Source of the DNA: Sediminibacterium soli
Lineage (GTDB): Bacteria > Bacteroidota > Bacteroidia > Chitinophagales > Chitinophagaceae
DNA: 64,000 bases
Assembly (NCBI RefSeq): GCF_009939225.1
Contig: NZ_JAACJR010000003.1
Coordinates: 372,001 to 436,000 of the forward strand
Direction of reading: 5' to 3'
The notes below the pieces were generated by a model. That model did not search any database and was not told the DNA's origin. It saw only the letters and a list, made by a program, of their open reading frames with translations. The position numbers and the translations under genes were made by a program. Within the stretch, counting starts at the first letter, position 1, and each line of letters starts with the position of its first letter. Below, piece after piece: positions 16,938 through 24,595 of this stretch.

Positions 16938-18497
16938 TTAAAACTTGATCTCTTCCTCGTGTTCGTTGAAGAACCGGAACTCTATCAGCTGGTAATTCGT
17001 ATTCTTCTGCGCTTTGAGGTTGATGCGGTATTTGCGTTTCCATTTTTTGATGATGGATCGGAACAAACCCTTGGTAAGATAGGAGTATACGATCGGATGT
17101 ACCGTAAGCACCAGCGTTTTGTGGCCGTGTGTGGCCAGGTAATGCAGGCGTTTTTCCATTTCATCTTCCAGCAGCAGGGTAGAGCTGATCTTACCGGTGC
17201 CGTTGCAAACCGGGCATGTTTCGGAAGTGTTGATGTTTACTTCGGGGCGCATGCGCTGGCGGGTGATCTGCGCCAGGCCGAATTTGGAAATAGGCAGCAC
17301 CGAATGTTTGGCCCTGTCGCTTCGCATAAAACCTTCCAGGGCCTCGTGCAGCTTGCGTTTGTTATCGGGCAGTTTCATATCGATAAAATCGATCACGATG
17401 ATACCGCCGATATCACGCAGCCGCAGCTGTCTGGCAATTTCCTCCGCTGCCTCGAGATTGGTCTGCAGGGCATTGTCTTCCTGGTTATTGCTGACGCTTT
17501 TATAGCCGCTGTTCACATCGATCACATGCATTGCTTCGGTATGCTCAATGATCAGGTAGGCGCCGCTGGGCAGGTTTACGGTTTTACCGAAAGAAGATTT
17601 TACCTGTTTGGTTACTCCATAGTGGTCAAAAATGGGCAGGCCGTTCTGGTAAAAGCTGACGATATCTTTTTTGTCGGGGGCAATGCGCTCTATGTAACTC
17701 TGCGTTACGGAAAAAAGGTTCTTGTCGTTAACAATCACCTTGTTGAAATCCGCATTCAGCAGGTCGCGCAAAATGCTGTTGGTCTTGTTTTCCTCGCTCA
17801 TAATGCGAACGGGGGCCACAGCGCCTTTGAGGTTTGTCTTGATGGTTTTCCAGGTGTCTGTCAGCGACAGCAGGTCCTGGTGCAGTTCAGCCGTGCTTTT
17901 TCCTTCGGCAGCGGTGCGTACGATCACGCCGAAATTCTTCGGGCGTATCGCTTCCACGATCTTGTGCAGCCTTTTTCTTTCTTCAGACGAGTGCACTTTT
18001 TTGGAAACCGCTACGATCTCGTTGAACGGCGTCAGCACCACGTACCGGCCGGGCAGCGATAATTCGCAACTCAGCCTGGGGCCCTTGGCTGCTATCGGCT
18101 CTTTCAGTATCTGAACCAGCACATGCGGTTTGCCGTTAAGTACTTCGGTGATCTTTCCGGTTTTTACGATCTCGGGTTCGGACTGGAACCTGGCGAAATC
18201 AAAACCGTTCGGCTCCTTGTCGTTCATCGCCAGCTGCGTGAATTTAAGGATGGAGCGTACGTAAGGACTGAGATCGGTGTAATGCAGGAAGGCGTCTTTC
18301 TCAAAACCCACATCCACAAATGCGGCGTTGAGACCCGGTATCAGTTTTTTGACTTTTCCGAGGTAAAGGTCTCCCACTGCGAAAATGGCGTCTGACTTTT
18401 CATTGTGCAGCTCCACCAGTTTTTTATCCTCCAGGAAAGCGATCTCAACGCCTGAAGGGCCGGAGTTAATAATCAGTTCTTTGTTCACAAAATGCAA
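16938..18497 (-). CDS. rng: Ribonuclease G (Rne/Rng family)
   Basis: RNase E/G endonucleases process rRNA and turn over mRNA. The protein has 519 residues, the short RNase G form. The S1 domain lies near residues 38-120 (AVGDLYLGKVKKLIPGLNAAFVDVG). The catalytic metal-binding region includes HVIDVNSG and IVIDFIDMK, and the zinc-link CPVCNGTG lies near residue 438. The start MHFVNKELIINSG matches Bacteroidota homologues. The small basic protein gene lies upstream on the same strand behind its own terminator. Confidence 0.96.
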   Translation of the reverse strand: MHFVNKELIINSGPSGVEIAFLEDKKLVELHNEKSDAIFAVGDLYLGKVKKLIPGLNAAFVDVGFEKDAFLHYTDLSPYVRSILKFTQLAMNDKEPNGFDFARFQSEPEIVKTGKITEVLNGKPHVLVQILKEPIAAKGPRLSCELSLPGRYVVLTPFNEIVAVSKKVHSSEERKRLHKIVEAIRPKNFGVIVRTAAEGKSTAELHQDLLSLTDTWKTIKTNLKGAVAPVRIMSEENKTNSILRDLLNADFNKVIVNDKNLFSVTQSYIERIAPDKKDIVSFYQNGLPIFDHYGVTKQVKSSFGKTVNLPSGAYLIIEHTEAMHVIDVNSGYKSVSNNQEDNALQTNLEAAEEIARQLRLRDIGGIIVIDFIDMKLPDNKRKLHEALEGFMRSDRAKHSVLPISKFGLAQITRQRMRPEVNINTSETCPVCNGTGKISSTLLLEDEMEKRLHYLATHGHKTLVLTVHPIVYSYLTKGLFRSIIKKWKRKYRINLKAQKNTNYQLIEFRFFNEHEEEIKF

Positions 18498-18630
18498 CTT
18501 TTTAATGCAAAATCACAGCCGGGTATGCGGCAGCTCTACCACACTTTGTATCTGTAACGCTCGCCACCTGATAAGGAAGGATAAGGTAAAAGTTGCAGCG
18601 GGAAGGTAATGGCGAAATCCAGTAAAGTGT

Positions 18631-18659
18631 AAAAAACCTGCCGGGCATGCCCGACAGGT
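18631..18659 (-). terminator. Intrinsic terminator of the 30-residue basic protein gene
   Basis: On the minus strand ACCTGTCGGG and CCCGGCAGGT (18636-18659) form a 10-bp stem with one G-U pair and loop CATG. A run of T residues follows (18636-18631). It lies eight bases after the stop codon. Confidence 0.85.
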
Positions 18660-18667
18660 CAAGAAAG

Positions 18668-18760
18668 TTATTTCTTCTTCTTATGACGATTCTTTCTTAA
18701 GCGCTTCTTGCGTTTGTGTGTCGCGATTTTATGACGCTTTCTCTTCTTACCACAAGGCAT
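18668..18760 (-). CDS. AURKAIP1/COX24-domain small basic protein, probable ribosomal protein
   Basis: This 30-residue protein reads MPCGKKRKRHKIATHKRKKR and continues LRKNRHKKKK; more than half of its residues are Lys or Arg. It matches the short AURKAIP1/COX24-domain proteins found across Bacteroidota, whose mitochondrial relative is a small-subunit ribosomal protein. As I recall, a protein of this type was identified in a Flavobacterium ribosome structure and named bL38; I am not certain of the name. The gene has its own terminator and lies between rng and a TPR gene. It is below the size cut-off of most gene finders. Confidence 0.85.
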   Translation of the reverse strand: MPCGKKRKRHKIATHKRKKRLRKNRHKKKK

Positions 18761-18791
18761 ACACAGAGTAATTTTAAGTGAGTTAAATAAT

Positions 18792-19640
18792 TTATTTTTT
18801 CAGTTCGTCGGTTCTCTTTGTCAGTTCTGTCTGGGCTTCCGGAAGCTTTACCAGTTGTTTTGTCCGCTCGTACCACTTTACCGCGTTTGCCTTATCCCCC
18901 TTCAGTTCGTAGCACTCGGCCATATTCAGTGTCGCTTCCACATTCTCGGGCTCTTTGTTGATGATGATCAGGAAACGTTCAATCGCCTTATCATACTGGC
19001 CGCTTCTCTTACCACCCAGCGCAAGAATCATCTGGCCGTACAGGTTACCGGGATTTTTTTCAACGATCGTCCGGATAGGCAGGATGCCCTCCATCGGATT
19101 CTCTGAAATATGCCCGAAAATATAACAGGCTCCCAGCCCGATCCTGCTCGAATCGTTATGGGGATTGATGACCAATGCTTTTTCAAAAAGATCTTTCGCG
19201 TTCCCGGCCAGCCAGTTTTGCATGGCAGGCTGTTCCTCGCGCATCAGTCCGTCTAAAAACTGATGGGCGGCAAAGGTGAGGCTTTTTTCAGAATTTTCCA
19301 ACTTCGCAGCTTCCCCCGTATAATAAGCATAGGGTTCAAATACATGCGCGGAATCGGCCCAGAACCGGGCAAGCCGGTGGTAAACATGGATCTGCTGCTC
19401 TTTTACATCGCCTCTTACCACTGCATTTTCCAGTTTCAGCAAACGCTCCGACTGGGCCGCAGAAATATGCCCCTTGGCCTGGGTTAACAGGGTTTCAAAG
19501 CTAACAGATTGATGCTCATGCTGTTGGGCAGTTGGGGGACTGGCTGTTGTTTTACGGGTGGGAACCGTTTTTCCGAAGACAAATAATAAAATACACAATA
19601 CCAGGGCACTGCCCAGTAATACCCACTGCTGTTTTTTCAT
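18792..19640 (-). CDS. Membrane-anchored tetratricopeptide repeat protein
   Basis: The protein has 282 residues. Residues 7-24 form an N-terminal membrane anchor or uncleaved signal (WVLLGSALVLCILLFVFG), followed by a Thr/Pro-rich linker. The rest is helical, with TPR-like segments such as AKDLFEKALVINPHNDSSRIGLGACYI, QYDKAIERFLIIINKEPENVEATLNMAECYEL and a final AVKWYERTKQLVKLPEAQTEL. TPR domains mediate protein-protein contacts; the partner is unknown. It starts nine bases after the HU stop codon, so both are probably one transcript. Confidence 0.82.
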   Translation of the reverse strand: MKKQQWVLLGSALVLCILLFVFGKTVPTRKTTASPPTAQQHEHQSVSFETLLTQAKGHISAAQSERLLKLENAVVRGDVKEQQIHVYHRLARFWADSAHVFEPYAYYTGEAAKLENSEKSLTFAAHQFLDGLMREEQPAMQNWLAGNAKDLFEKALVINPHNDSSRIGLGACYIFGHISENPMEGILPIRTIVEKNPGNLYGQMILALGGKRSGQYDKAIERFLIIINKEPENVEATLNMAECYELKGDKANAVKWYERTKQLVKLPEAQTELTKRTDELKK

Positions 19641-19649
19641 CCCGCAAAA

Positions 19650-19940
19650 TTACTCCGGCTTGCGCTTGCTTTTCACTTCGCTCACAAATTCTTTTGCGGG
19701 CTTGAAGGCCGGGATATAATGCTCGGGGATCTCAACGGCAACATTTTTCTTGATGTTGCGGCCGATTTTGGCGGCCCTTTTCTTCGTAATAAAGCTGCCG
19801 AAGCCACGGATATAGATATTTTGCCCGTTCGACAGGCTCTCTTTTACTTCTTTGAACATGGTTTCGAGCGTAACCAGCACATCCACTTTGGGTATACCGG
19901 TCTTGTCTGAAATCTGGTTGATGAGATCGGATTTTCTCAT
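19650..19940 (-). CDS. HU/IHF family DNA-binding protein
   Basis: HU-family proteins bend and compact DNA. I use the ATG at 19938-19940 (MRKSDLINQISDKTGIPKVDV), the conserved family start; an upstream in-frame ATG would add MHINQKK. The product has 96 residues. The signature GFGSFITKKRAAKIGRN and the DNA-contacting tip (IPEHYIPAFKPAKEF) are present. It leads an apparent two-gene unit with the TPR protein and is divergent from mutY. Confidence 0.93.
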   Translation of the reverse strand: MRKSDLINQISDKTGIPKVDVLVTLETMFKEVKESLSNGQNIYIRGFGSFITKKRAAKIGRNIKKNVAVEIPEHYIPAFKPAKEFVSEVKSKRKPE

Positions 19941-20129
19941 TTTTTTCTGGTTTATGTGCAAACAGGAATTTAAAATAAGTTAAAAAGATTGAATAATGCA
20001 AGAAAGATGGAACAAAAATTATAGGCGTTACTGATTGATAGATAAAACGTTCAACCTTTTGCCCTAAAAACACCCTCTGAAACCGTTTTCCCGGCCCTAT
20101 GCAATCGGTTTTTATTGAATATTTGCCCG

Positions 20130-21203
20130 ATGCAATCCCGGTTTACGCAGTTACTCATGCAATGGCATTTACAGGAAAATGACCGTTCCATGCCCTGGAA
20201 AGGCGAAAAAGACCCCTATAAAATATGGCTCAGTGAAGTGATACTGCAGCAGACAAGGGTGGCACAGGGACTGGCGTATTACGAGCGGTTCATCAAAAAA
20301 TACCCAACCATCGGCAAACTTGCCAAAGCCGCCGACCAGGAAGTGTTTAAGCTCTGGGAGGGATTGGGTTATTACAACCGCTGCCGGAACCTTTTGCATA
20401 CCGCGCGCCAGGTAACCAACAGCCGGAACGGGGTTTTTCCGGATTCCTACGAAGAGATCCTTGCACTGAAAGGCGTAGGTCCCTATACCGCTGCGGCCAT
20501 TGCCTCTTTTGCTTACGATCTTCCCTATGCGGTGGTAGACGGTAATGTTTTCAGGGTATTGTCGCGTTTTTTCGGCATGGATGAGCCGATCGATTCGGCA
20601 AAAGGGAAGCAGTTATTTGCGCAGCTGGCCGGCCAGGTGCTCGATACAGAACGGCCCGGCGCCTATAACCAGGCGATCATGGATTTTGGCGCCCTGGTCT
20701 GCAAACCCTTTGCTCCCGGCTGCAGCCATTGTCCGCTGCAGACAGGCTGTGCGGCTTTTGCGGAAGGAAGGGTGAACGAACTGCCGGTAAAGGAAAAAAC
20801 CCTGCAGCGCAGGCATCGCTGGTTCTATTATTTTTTATTCGAACATGAGGGAAAACTGCTGGTTCATGAACGCAGCGCAAAAGATATCTGGCAAAACCTG
20901 TACGAATTCTATCTGCTCGAAAGCGGGGAGCGCATACATTGGGACGAAAAAGCCGTAAAGCGCTGGGCGAAGGAGCAGCTGGGTATCCGGAATGCAGTCA
21001 TCAAGAGCATTTCTCCGCTGATGCAGCAGCAGCTCACCCACCAGCAGATCAGGGGGCAGTTTATCTGGCTGCAAACCGACAGTATTCCGGCATCGTTGCA
21101 GAAACACAAATGGCAACCTGTTAAAGTGCTGCACAAACTGCCCTATCCGCGTTTTATCACCCAGTATCTTGAAAAAGCGGGGCTGCGCCCGCAGACGGGT
21201 TAA
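20130..21203 (+). CDS. mutY: A/G-specific adenine glycosylase MutY
   Basis: MutY removes adenine mispaired with 8-oxoguanine. I start at the ATG at 20130 (MQSRFTQLLMQWHLQENDR) rather than an upstream TTG. The product has 357 residues. Catalytic Glu36 lies in SEVILQQTR, the helix-hairpin-helix in LKGVGPYTA (113-121), and catalytic Asp137 in AVVDGNVFR. The 4Fe-4S ligands are Cys191, Cys198, Cys201 and Cys207 (C-x6-C-x2-C-x5-C). The Nudix-like 8-oxoG recognition domain follows. It heads the mutY-ssb-gldE-gldD arrangement. Confidence 0.96.
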   Translation: MQSRFTQLLMQWHLQENDRSMPWKGEKDPYKIWLSEVILQQTRVAQGLAYYERFIKKYPTIGKLAKAADQEVFKLWEGLGYYNRCRNLLHTARQVTNSRNGVFPDSYEEILALKGVGPYTAAAIASFAYDLPYAVVDGNVFRVLSRFFGMDEPIDSAKGKQLFAQLAGQVLDTERPGAYNQAIMDFGALVCKPFAPGCSHCPLQTGCAAFAEGRVNELPVKEKTLQRRHRWFYYFLFEHEGKLLVHERSAKDIWQNLYEFYLLESGERIHWDEKAVKRWAKEQLGIRNAVIKSISPLMQQQLTHQQIRGQFIWLQTDSIPASLQKHKWQPVKVLHKLPYPRFITQYLEKAGLRPQTG

Positions 21204-21311
21204 CCATTTGCGGCCAACCGGCAACGGCAGCCCGGTTACCGTTCTTTTACTGCGTAAAAAAGCGTATTTTTAAGGAGGGCTATTTTCTATAGAAAGTAAA
21301 AATTCATTTCT

Positions 21312-21740
21312 ATGAGAGGAGTTAATCGGGTAATGCTGATCGGTAACCTGGGCAAGGACCCCGATGTACAGCATCTGGAGGGAAATATTGCCGTATCCAA
21401 ATTTCCGCTGGCAACTACGGAAACCTATAAGGACCGATCGGGCAAACTGGTTTCACAAACCGAATGGCATACCGTGGTACTGTGGCGGGGCCTGGCCGAA
21501 CTGGCACAGAAATACCTGCACAAAGGCAGCCTGATTTACGTGGAAGGCCGTTTGCGGACAAGAAGCTGGGAGGACAAGGAAGGCAACAAAAAATTTGCAA
21601 CAGAAGTGGTGGGCGATAACCTGATCATGCTCGACAAACGCGGCGAAGGTCATGGCGGACAGGGTGGCGATTCGCTTGAGGGATACAACGGAGACGATGT
21701 GCCACCGCCAACCGATCCCGGCGAAACATTGCCGTTCTGA
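21312..21740 (+). CDS. ssb: Single-stranded DNA-binding protein
   Basis: SSB coats single-stranded DNA during replication and repair. The protein has 142 residues, with the OB fold over the first 108 (MRGVNRVMLIGNLGKDPDVQ, EWHTVVLWRGLAELAQKYLHKG) and a short disordered tail. The tail ends DPGETLPF, resembling the acidic tip (DDxIPF) that recruits partner proteins. It sits between mutY and gldE. Confidence 0.96.
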   Translation: MRGVNRVMLIGNLGKDPDVQHLEGNIAVSKFPLATTETYKDRSGKLVSQTEWHTVVLWRGLAELAQKYLHKGSLIYVEGRLRTRSWEDKEGNKKFATEVVGDNLIMLDKRGEGHGGQGGDSLEGYNGDDVPPPTDPGETLPF

Positions 21741-21800
21741 TCATATAATTGCGGAACCCATATTTTTGCAGAAGCCCATTGTTAACAAAAACCATCTGTT

Positions 21801-23153
21801 TTGGATCATCACTCGGTTGGCCAGCTTTTTCCCGGTCTTAGTTTGCTGTCCGCTATCCAGGCACAGGGCACTACGGTGCTGGTAATGGTATTGCTGGTGC
21901 TTTTGTTTCTTTCTTTTGTACTGTCCGGTGCGGAAGTTGCTTTTTTCTCTCTCACACATAAAGACATCAACCTGCTTAAAGCCAAGCAGGCACCCGGTTA
22001 CAAGCGTATCGTGGATATGCTCGAGCATCCGAAAGTATTGCTGGCATCGTTGCTGATCGCAAACAGCATTATCAATATCTCCATCATCATCATTTCCAAC
22101 CTGCTGATCGATGATATGTTCAATTTTGAACGCTTTGATGCGGTATGGGTGGAATTTGTGATCAAGGTGATCGTTGTCTCCTCCATCCTGGTACTGTTTG
22201 GCGAGGTAATGCCCAAGGTGCTGGCCACGCAGAACAATATCCGTTTTGCCAAAGACTTCGGCGGTATCGTACAGGGTATATCCTACCTGGTGAGCGGGCT
22301 GAGCAAGGGACTGGTCAAATACTCCGATATCATAGAGCGCAGGCTGGCCAACCGGTCAAGCGGCTCGTACAGCCTGGAAGAACTGGATCATGCCATCGAT
22401 CTTACCACGCAGAATATCGCCTCGGAGAATGAGAAAAATATACTGAAGGGTATTGTCAAATTCGGCAATATTACGGTTAAACAGATCATGAAAACGCGCG
22501 TGGATGTGCATGGGGTGGAGCAGGACACCGGTTTTGGTGAGCTGGTGATAACGATGCGCGACCTGCATTACAGCCGTTTGCCGGTGTACAAGGAAGACCT
22601 GGATAATGTGGTGGGAATGATCCATACAAAAGACCTGCTGCCTTACCTGGATGAACCCGATGGTTACGACTGGCACGGACTGATGCGCCAGCCTTTTTTT
22701 GTGCACGAGCAGAAATTCATCGAAGACCTTTTAAAGGAATTCCAGTCGAAGCGGATACATTTTGCCGTGGTGGTGGATGAGTTTGGCGGTACCAGCGGTA
22801 TCGTTACGCTGGAAGATATTCTTGAAGAAGTGATCGGCGAGATCAAAGACGAATTTGACGAGGAAGAATCCGTTTACCGGAAACTGGACGACAACAATTA
22901 TATCTTTGAAGGCCGCACCATGATCAACGATGTATGCAAGATCATGGACCTGCAGACGGATACATTCGACCGCATCAAGGGCGAAAGCGATTCGCTTGCA
23001 GGGCTTGTTCTTGAACTCGCAGGCGAGATACCCCAGCCGGGCAAGCTGCTTGGCTCGGGCGATTTTGAATTTGCGGTGCTGGAAGTGGAAAAGAACCGCA
23101 TACAGAAAGTAAAAGTCACCATTAAACCACAGGCGCCCGAAGGGGTTTACTGA
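21801..23153 (+). CDS. gldE: Gliding motility-associated protein GldE (CBS/CorC family)
   Basis: GldE is a membrane protein needed with GldD for gliding and type IX secretion in flavobacteria. The protein has 450 residues. A DUF21 (CNNM-type) membrane domain spans about residues 25-190 (VLLVLLFLSFVLSGAEVAFFSL; SLLIANSIINISIIIISNLL). Two CBS domains follow at about 210-330 (MKTRVDVHGVE, VVVDEFGGTSGIVTLEDILEEVIGEI), and a CorC/HlyC C-terminal domain ends the protein. The start is a TTG at 21801; no ATG gives a full-length protein. gldD follows nine bases after the stop. Confidence 0.93.
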   Translation: MDHHSVGQLFPGLSLLSAIQAQGTTVLVMVLLVLLFLSFVLSGAEVAFFSLTHKDINLLKAKQAPGYKRIVDMLEHPKVLLASLLIANSIINISIIIISNLLIDDMFNFERFDAVWVEFVIKVIVVSSILVLFGEVMPKVLATQNNIRFAKDFGGIVQGISYLVSGLSKGLVKYSDIIERRLANRSSGSYSLEELDHAIDLTTQNIASENEKNILKGIVKFGNITVKQIMKTRVDVHGVEQDTGFGELVITMRDLHYSRLPVYKEDLDNVVGMIHTKDLLPYLDEPDGYDWHGLMRQPFFVHEQKFIEDLLKEFQSKRIHFAVVVDEFGGTSGIVTLEDILEEVIGEIKDEFDEEESVYRKLDDNNYIFEGRTMINDVCKIMDLQTDTFDRIKGESDSLAGLVLELAGEIPQPGKLLGSGDFEFAVLEVEKNRIQKVKVTIKPQAPEGVY

Positions 23154-23162
23154 TATTTGGGT

Positions 23163-23777
23163 ATGATCCGAAAAACCGTTTCCCATTGTGCCGGTAGGGC
23201 CGTTTTGTTGCTGATAGTATACGGATTATCGGCGCTGGCATCCTGCAACAGCTCGTTTACGCCCAAGCCAACGGGCTATTTTAAAATAAACTTTCCGAAA
23301 AAGGAATACCGGGTATTTGACCAGCCCGGGTATCCTTATTCGTTCGAATACCCGGTATACGCCAATATTGTAAAAGACAGCACTTTCTTTGGCGATGCAA
23401 CGGAAAATCCCTGGTGGATCAATGTAGACTTTCCGCAGTTTGCCGGCCGGATATACGTAAGCTATAAGAACATAGGAAAAAACAAGTTCGACACGCTGAT
23501 CAAACATGCGTTCATGCTCACGGACAAACATACTTCTAAAGCCTATTCCATCGAAGACTCGGCCCTGGCCACGCCGCTGGGGGTACATGGTATGTTTTTC
23601 AGCGTGGGGGGTAATGTAGCCACGGCCAACCAGTTTTTTTTAACCGATACCACCCGCCATTTTCTGCGGGGTGCCCTGTATTTTGACGCCACACCCAACG
23701 AGGATTCACTGGGTATGGTGAACCGTTTTCTGGTGGAGGATATGCGGCACCTGATCAATACCTTCAAGTGGAAATAA
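23163..23777 (+). CDS. gldD: Gliding motility lipoprotein GldD
   Basis: GldD is an essential lipoprotein of the gliding and type IX secretion machinery. I use the ATG at 23163 (MIRKTVSHCAG) rather than a TTG six bases upstream. The product has 204 residues, with a lipoprotein signal (LIVYGLSALASC). The family hallmark PKPTGYFKINFPKKEYRVFDQPGYPYSFEYP follows the lipobox in segments, and the NPWWINVDFPQFAGRIYVSY region is typical. It forms an operon with gldE and ends in a hairpin. Confidence 0.93.
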   Translation: MIRKTVSHCAGRAVLLLIVYGLSALASCNSSFTPKPTGYFKINFPKKEYRVFDQPGYPYSFEYPVYANIVKDSTFFGDATENPWWINVDFPQFAGRIYVSYKNIGKNKFDTLIKHAFMLTDKHTSKAYSIEDSALATPLGVHGMFFSVGGNVATANQFFLTDTTRHFLRGALYFDATPNEDSLGMVNRFLVEDMRHLINTFKWK

Positions 23778-23785
23778 GGAAATAA

Positions 23786-23806
23786 GCCGCCCTTCTGAAG
23801 GGCGGC
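23786..23806 (+). terminator. Hairpin after gldD
   Basis: GCCGCCCTT (23786-23794) and AAGGGCGGC (23798-23806) form a perfect 9-bp stem around a 3-base loop, nine bases after the gldD stop. No T run follows, so efficiency is uncertain. Confidence 0.6.
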
Positions 23807-23938
23807 CCAAGGCAAACACTGGTTCATCCTCACCTCTGCCAGTGTACCCGTTAATACGTTTGAAACAGGCTGCGGGTTACCCCGGAAATGTTAAAAATCA
23901 GAGAGACTGTCCTTGTCCATCCTGCCGGAATATAACCC

Positions 23939-23966
23939 TTTGTTATAGGCGATTGGGTTATCTTTG
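23939..23966 (+). promoter_or_regulatory. Promoter of the DUF3109 gene
   Basis: TTTG at 23939-23942 and TATCTTTG at 23959-23966 match the Bacteroidota -33 and -7 elements (TTTG and TAnnTTTG) with a 16-base spacer, slightly shorter than typical. Transcription would begin near 23973, just ahead of the ATG at 23985, which supports that start. Confidence 0.65.
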
Positions 23967-23984
23967 AATGATCAAATAACGCAT

Positions 23985-24572
23985 ATGATTGCGATAGACA
24001 ATATACTGGTCAGTGATGAAGTGATAGAGGAGCAATTTGTCTGCGACCTCGCCAAATGCAAGGGTGGCTGCTGCGAAGACGGCGACGCAGGGGCGCCCAT
24101 GGAAAAATGGGAGCTGGAAAAACTCAAAGACAACTACGATGTCATCAAACCCTATATGACAGCCGAAGGCCTGGCCGAAGTAAAACGCCAGGGCAAGTAC
24201 CTGTTTGATAAAGAATTCGGCTGGGTAACGCCCACCATCAACGGGGGCATCTGCGCCTATGGCGTGCGCGATGAAAAAGGAATAATCAAGTGCAGCATAG
24301 AACAGGCGTATAACGATGGCAGGCTCGACTGGAAAAAACCCCTCAGCTGCCATCTTTTTCCCATCAAAACACAAAAAAGCAAACGCGATCCCGATGTGGA
24401 ATATGTGAATTATGAACCAAGGCAGGATCTTTGCCGCGCCGCCTGCGGTCTTGGAAAAAAACTGAAAGTGCCTGTATATGTGTTCCTGAAAGAATCGCTG
24501 ATCCGCAAATACGGCGAAGGATTTTACGAAGCGCTTTCAGCAACGGCCGAACACCTGAAACAAACCAAATAA
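23985..24572 (+). CDS. DUF3109 family protein
   Basis: This is a conserved Bacteroidota cytoplasmic protein of unknown function with 195 residues. The start MIAIDNILVSDEVIEEQFVC is the family start; a TTG at 23964 overlaps the promoter. It is cysteine-rich, with patterns FVCDLAKCKGGCCEDGD near residues 18-34, INGGICAYG, IIKCSIEQAY, PLSCHLFPIK and DLCRAACGLGKKL. These resemble the cysteine-cluster (CxxxCxxxCC) proteins that bind metals, so a metal or Fe-S site is likely. lutB begins 23 bases downstream. Confidence 0.9.
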   Translation: MIAIDNILVSDEVIEEQFVCDLAKCKGGCCEDGDAGAPMEKWELEKLKDNYDVIKPYMTAEGLAEVKRQGKYLFDKEFGWVTPTINGGICAYGVRDEKGIIKCSIEQAYNDGRLDWKKPLSCHLFPIKTQKSKRDPDVEYVNYEPRQDLCRAACGLGKKLKVPVYVFLKESLIRKYGEGFYEALSATAEHLKQTK

Positions 24573-24595
24573 CCCCGATCAATTTTCGCTTCCCG

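Noticed and set aside
16959-18062. Open frame of 367 codons opposite rng
   Set aside because: Antisense shadow of ribonuclease G; no domain, no plausible start context.
24431-24595. Upstream extension of lutB
   Set aside because: It overlaps the end of the DUF3109 gene in another frame and is not conserved LutB sequence; the ATG at 24596 gives a normal N-terminus.
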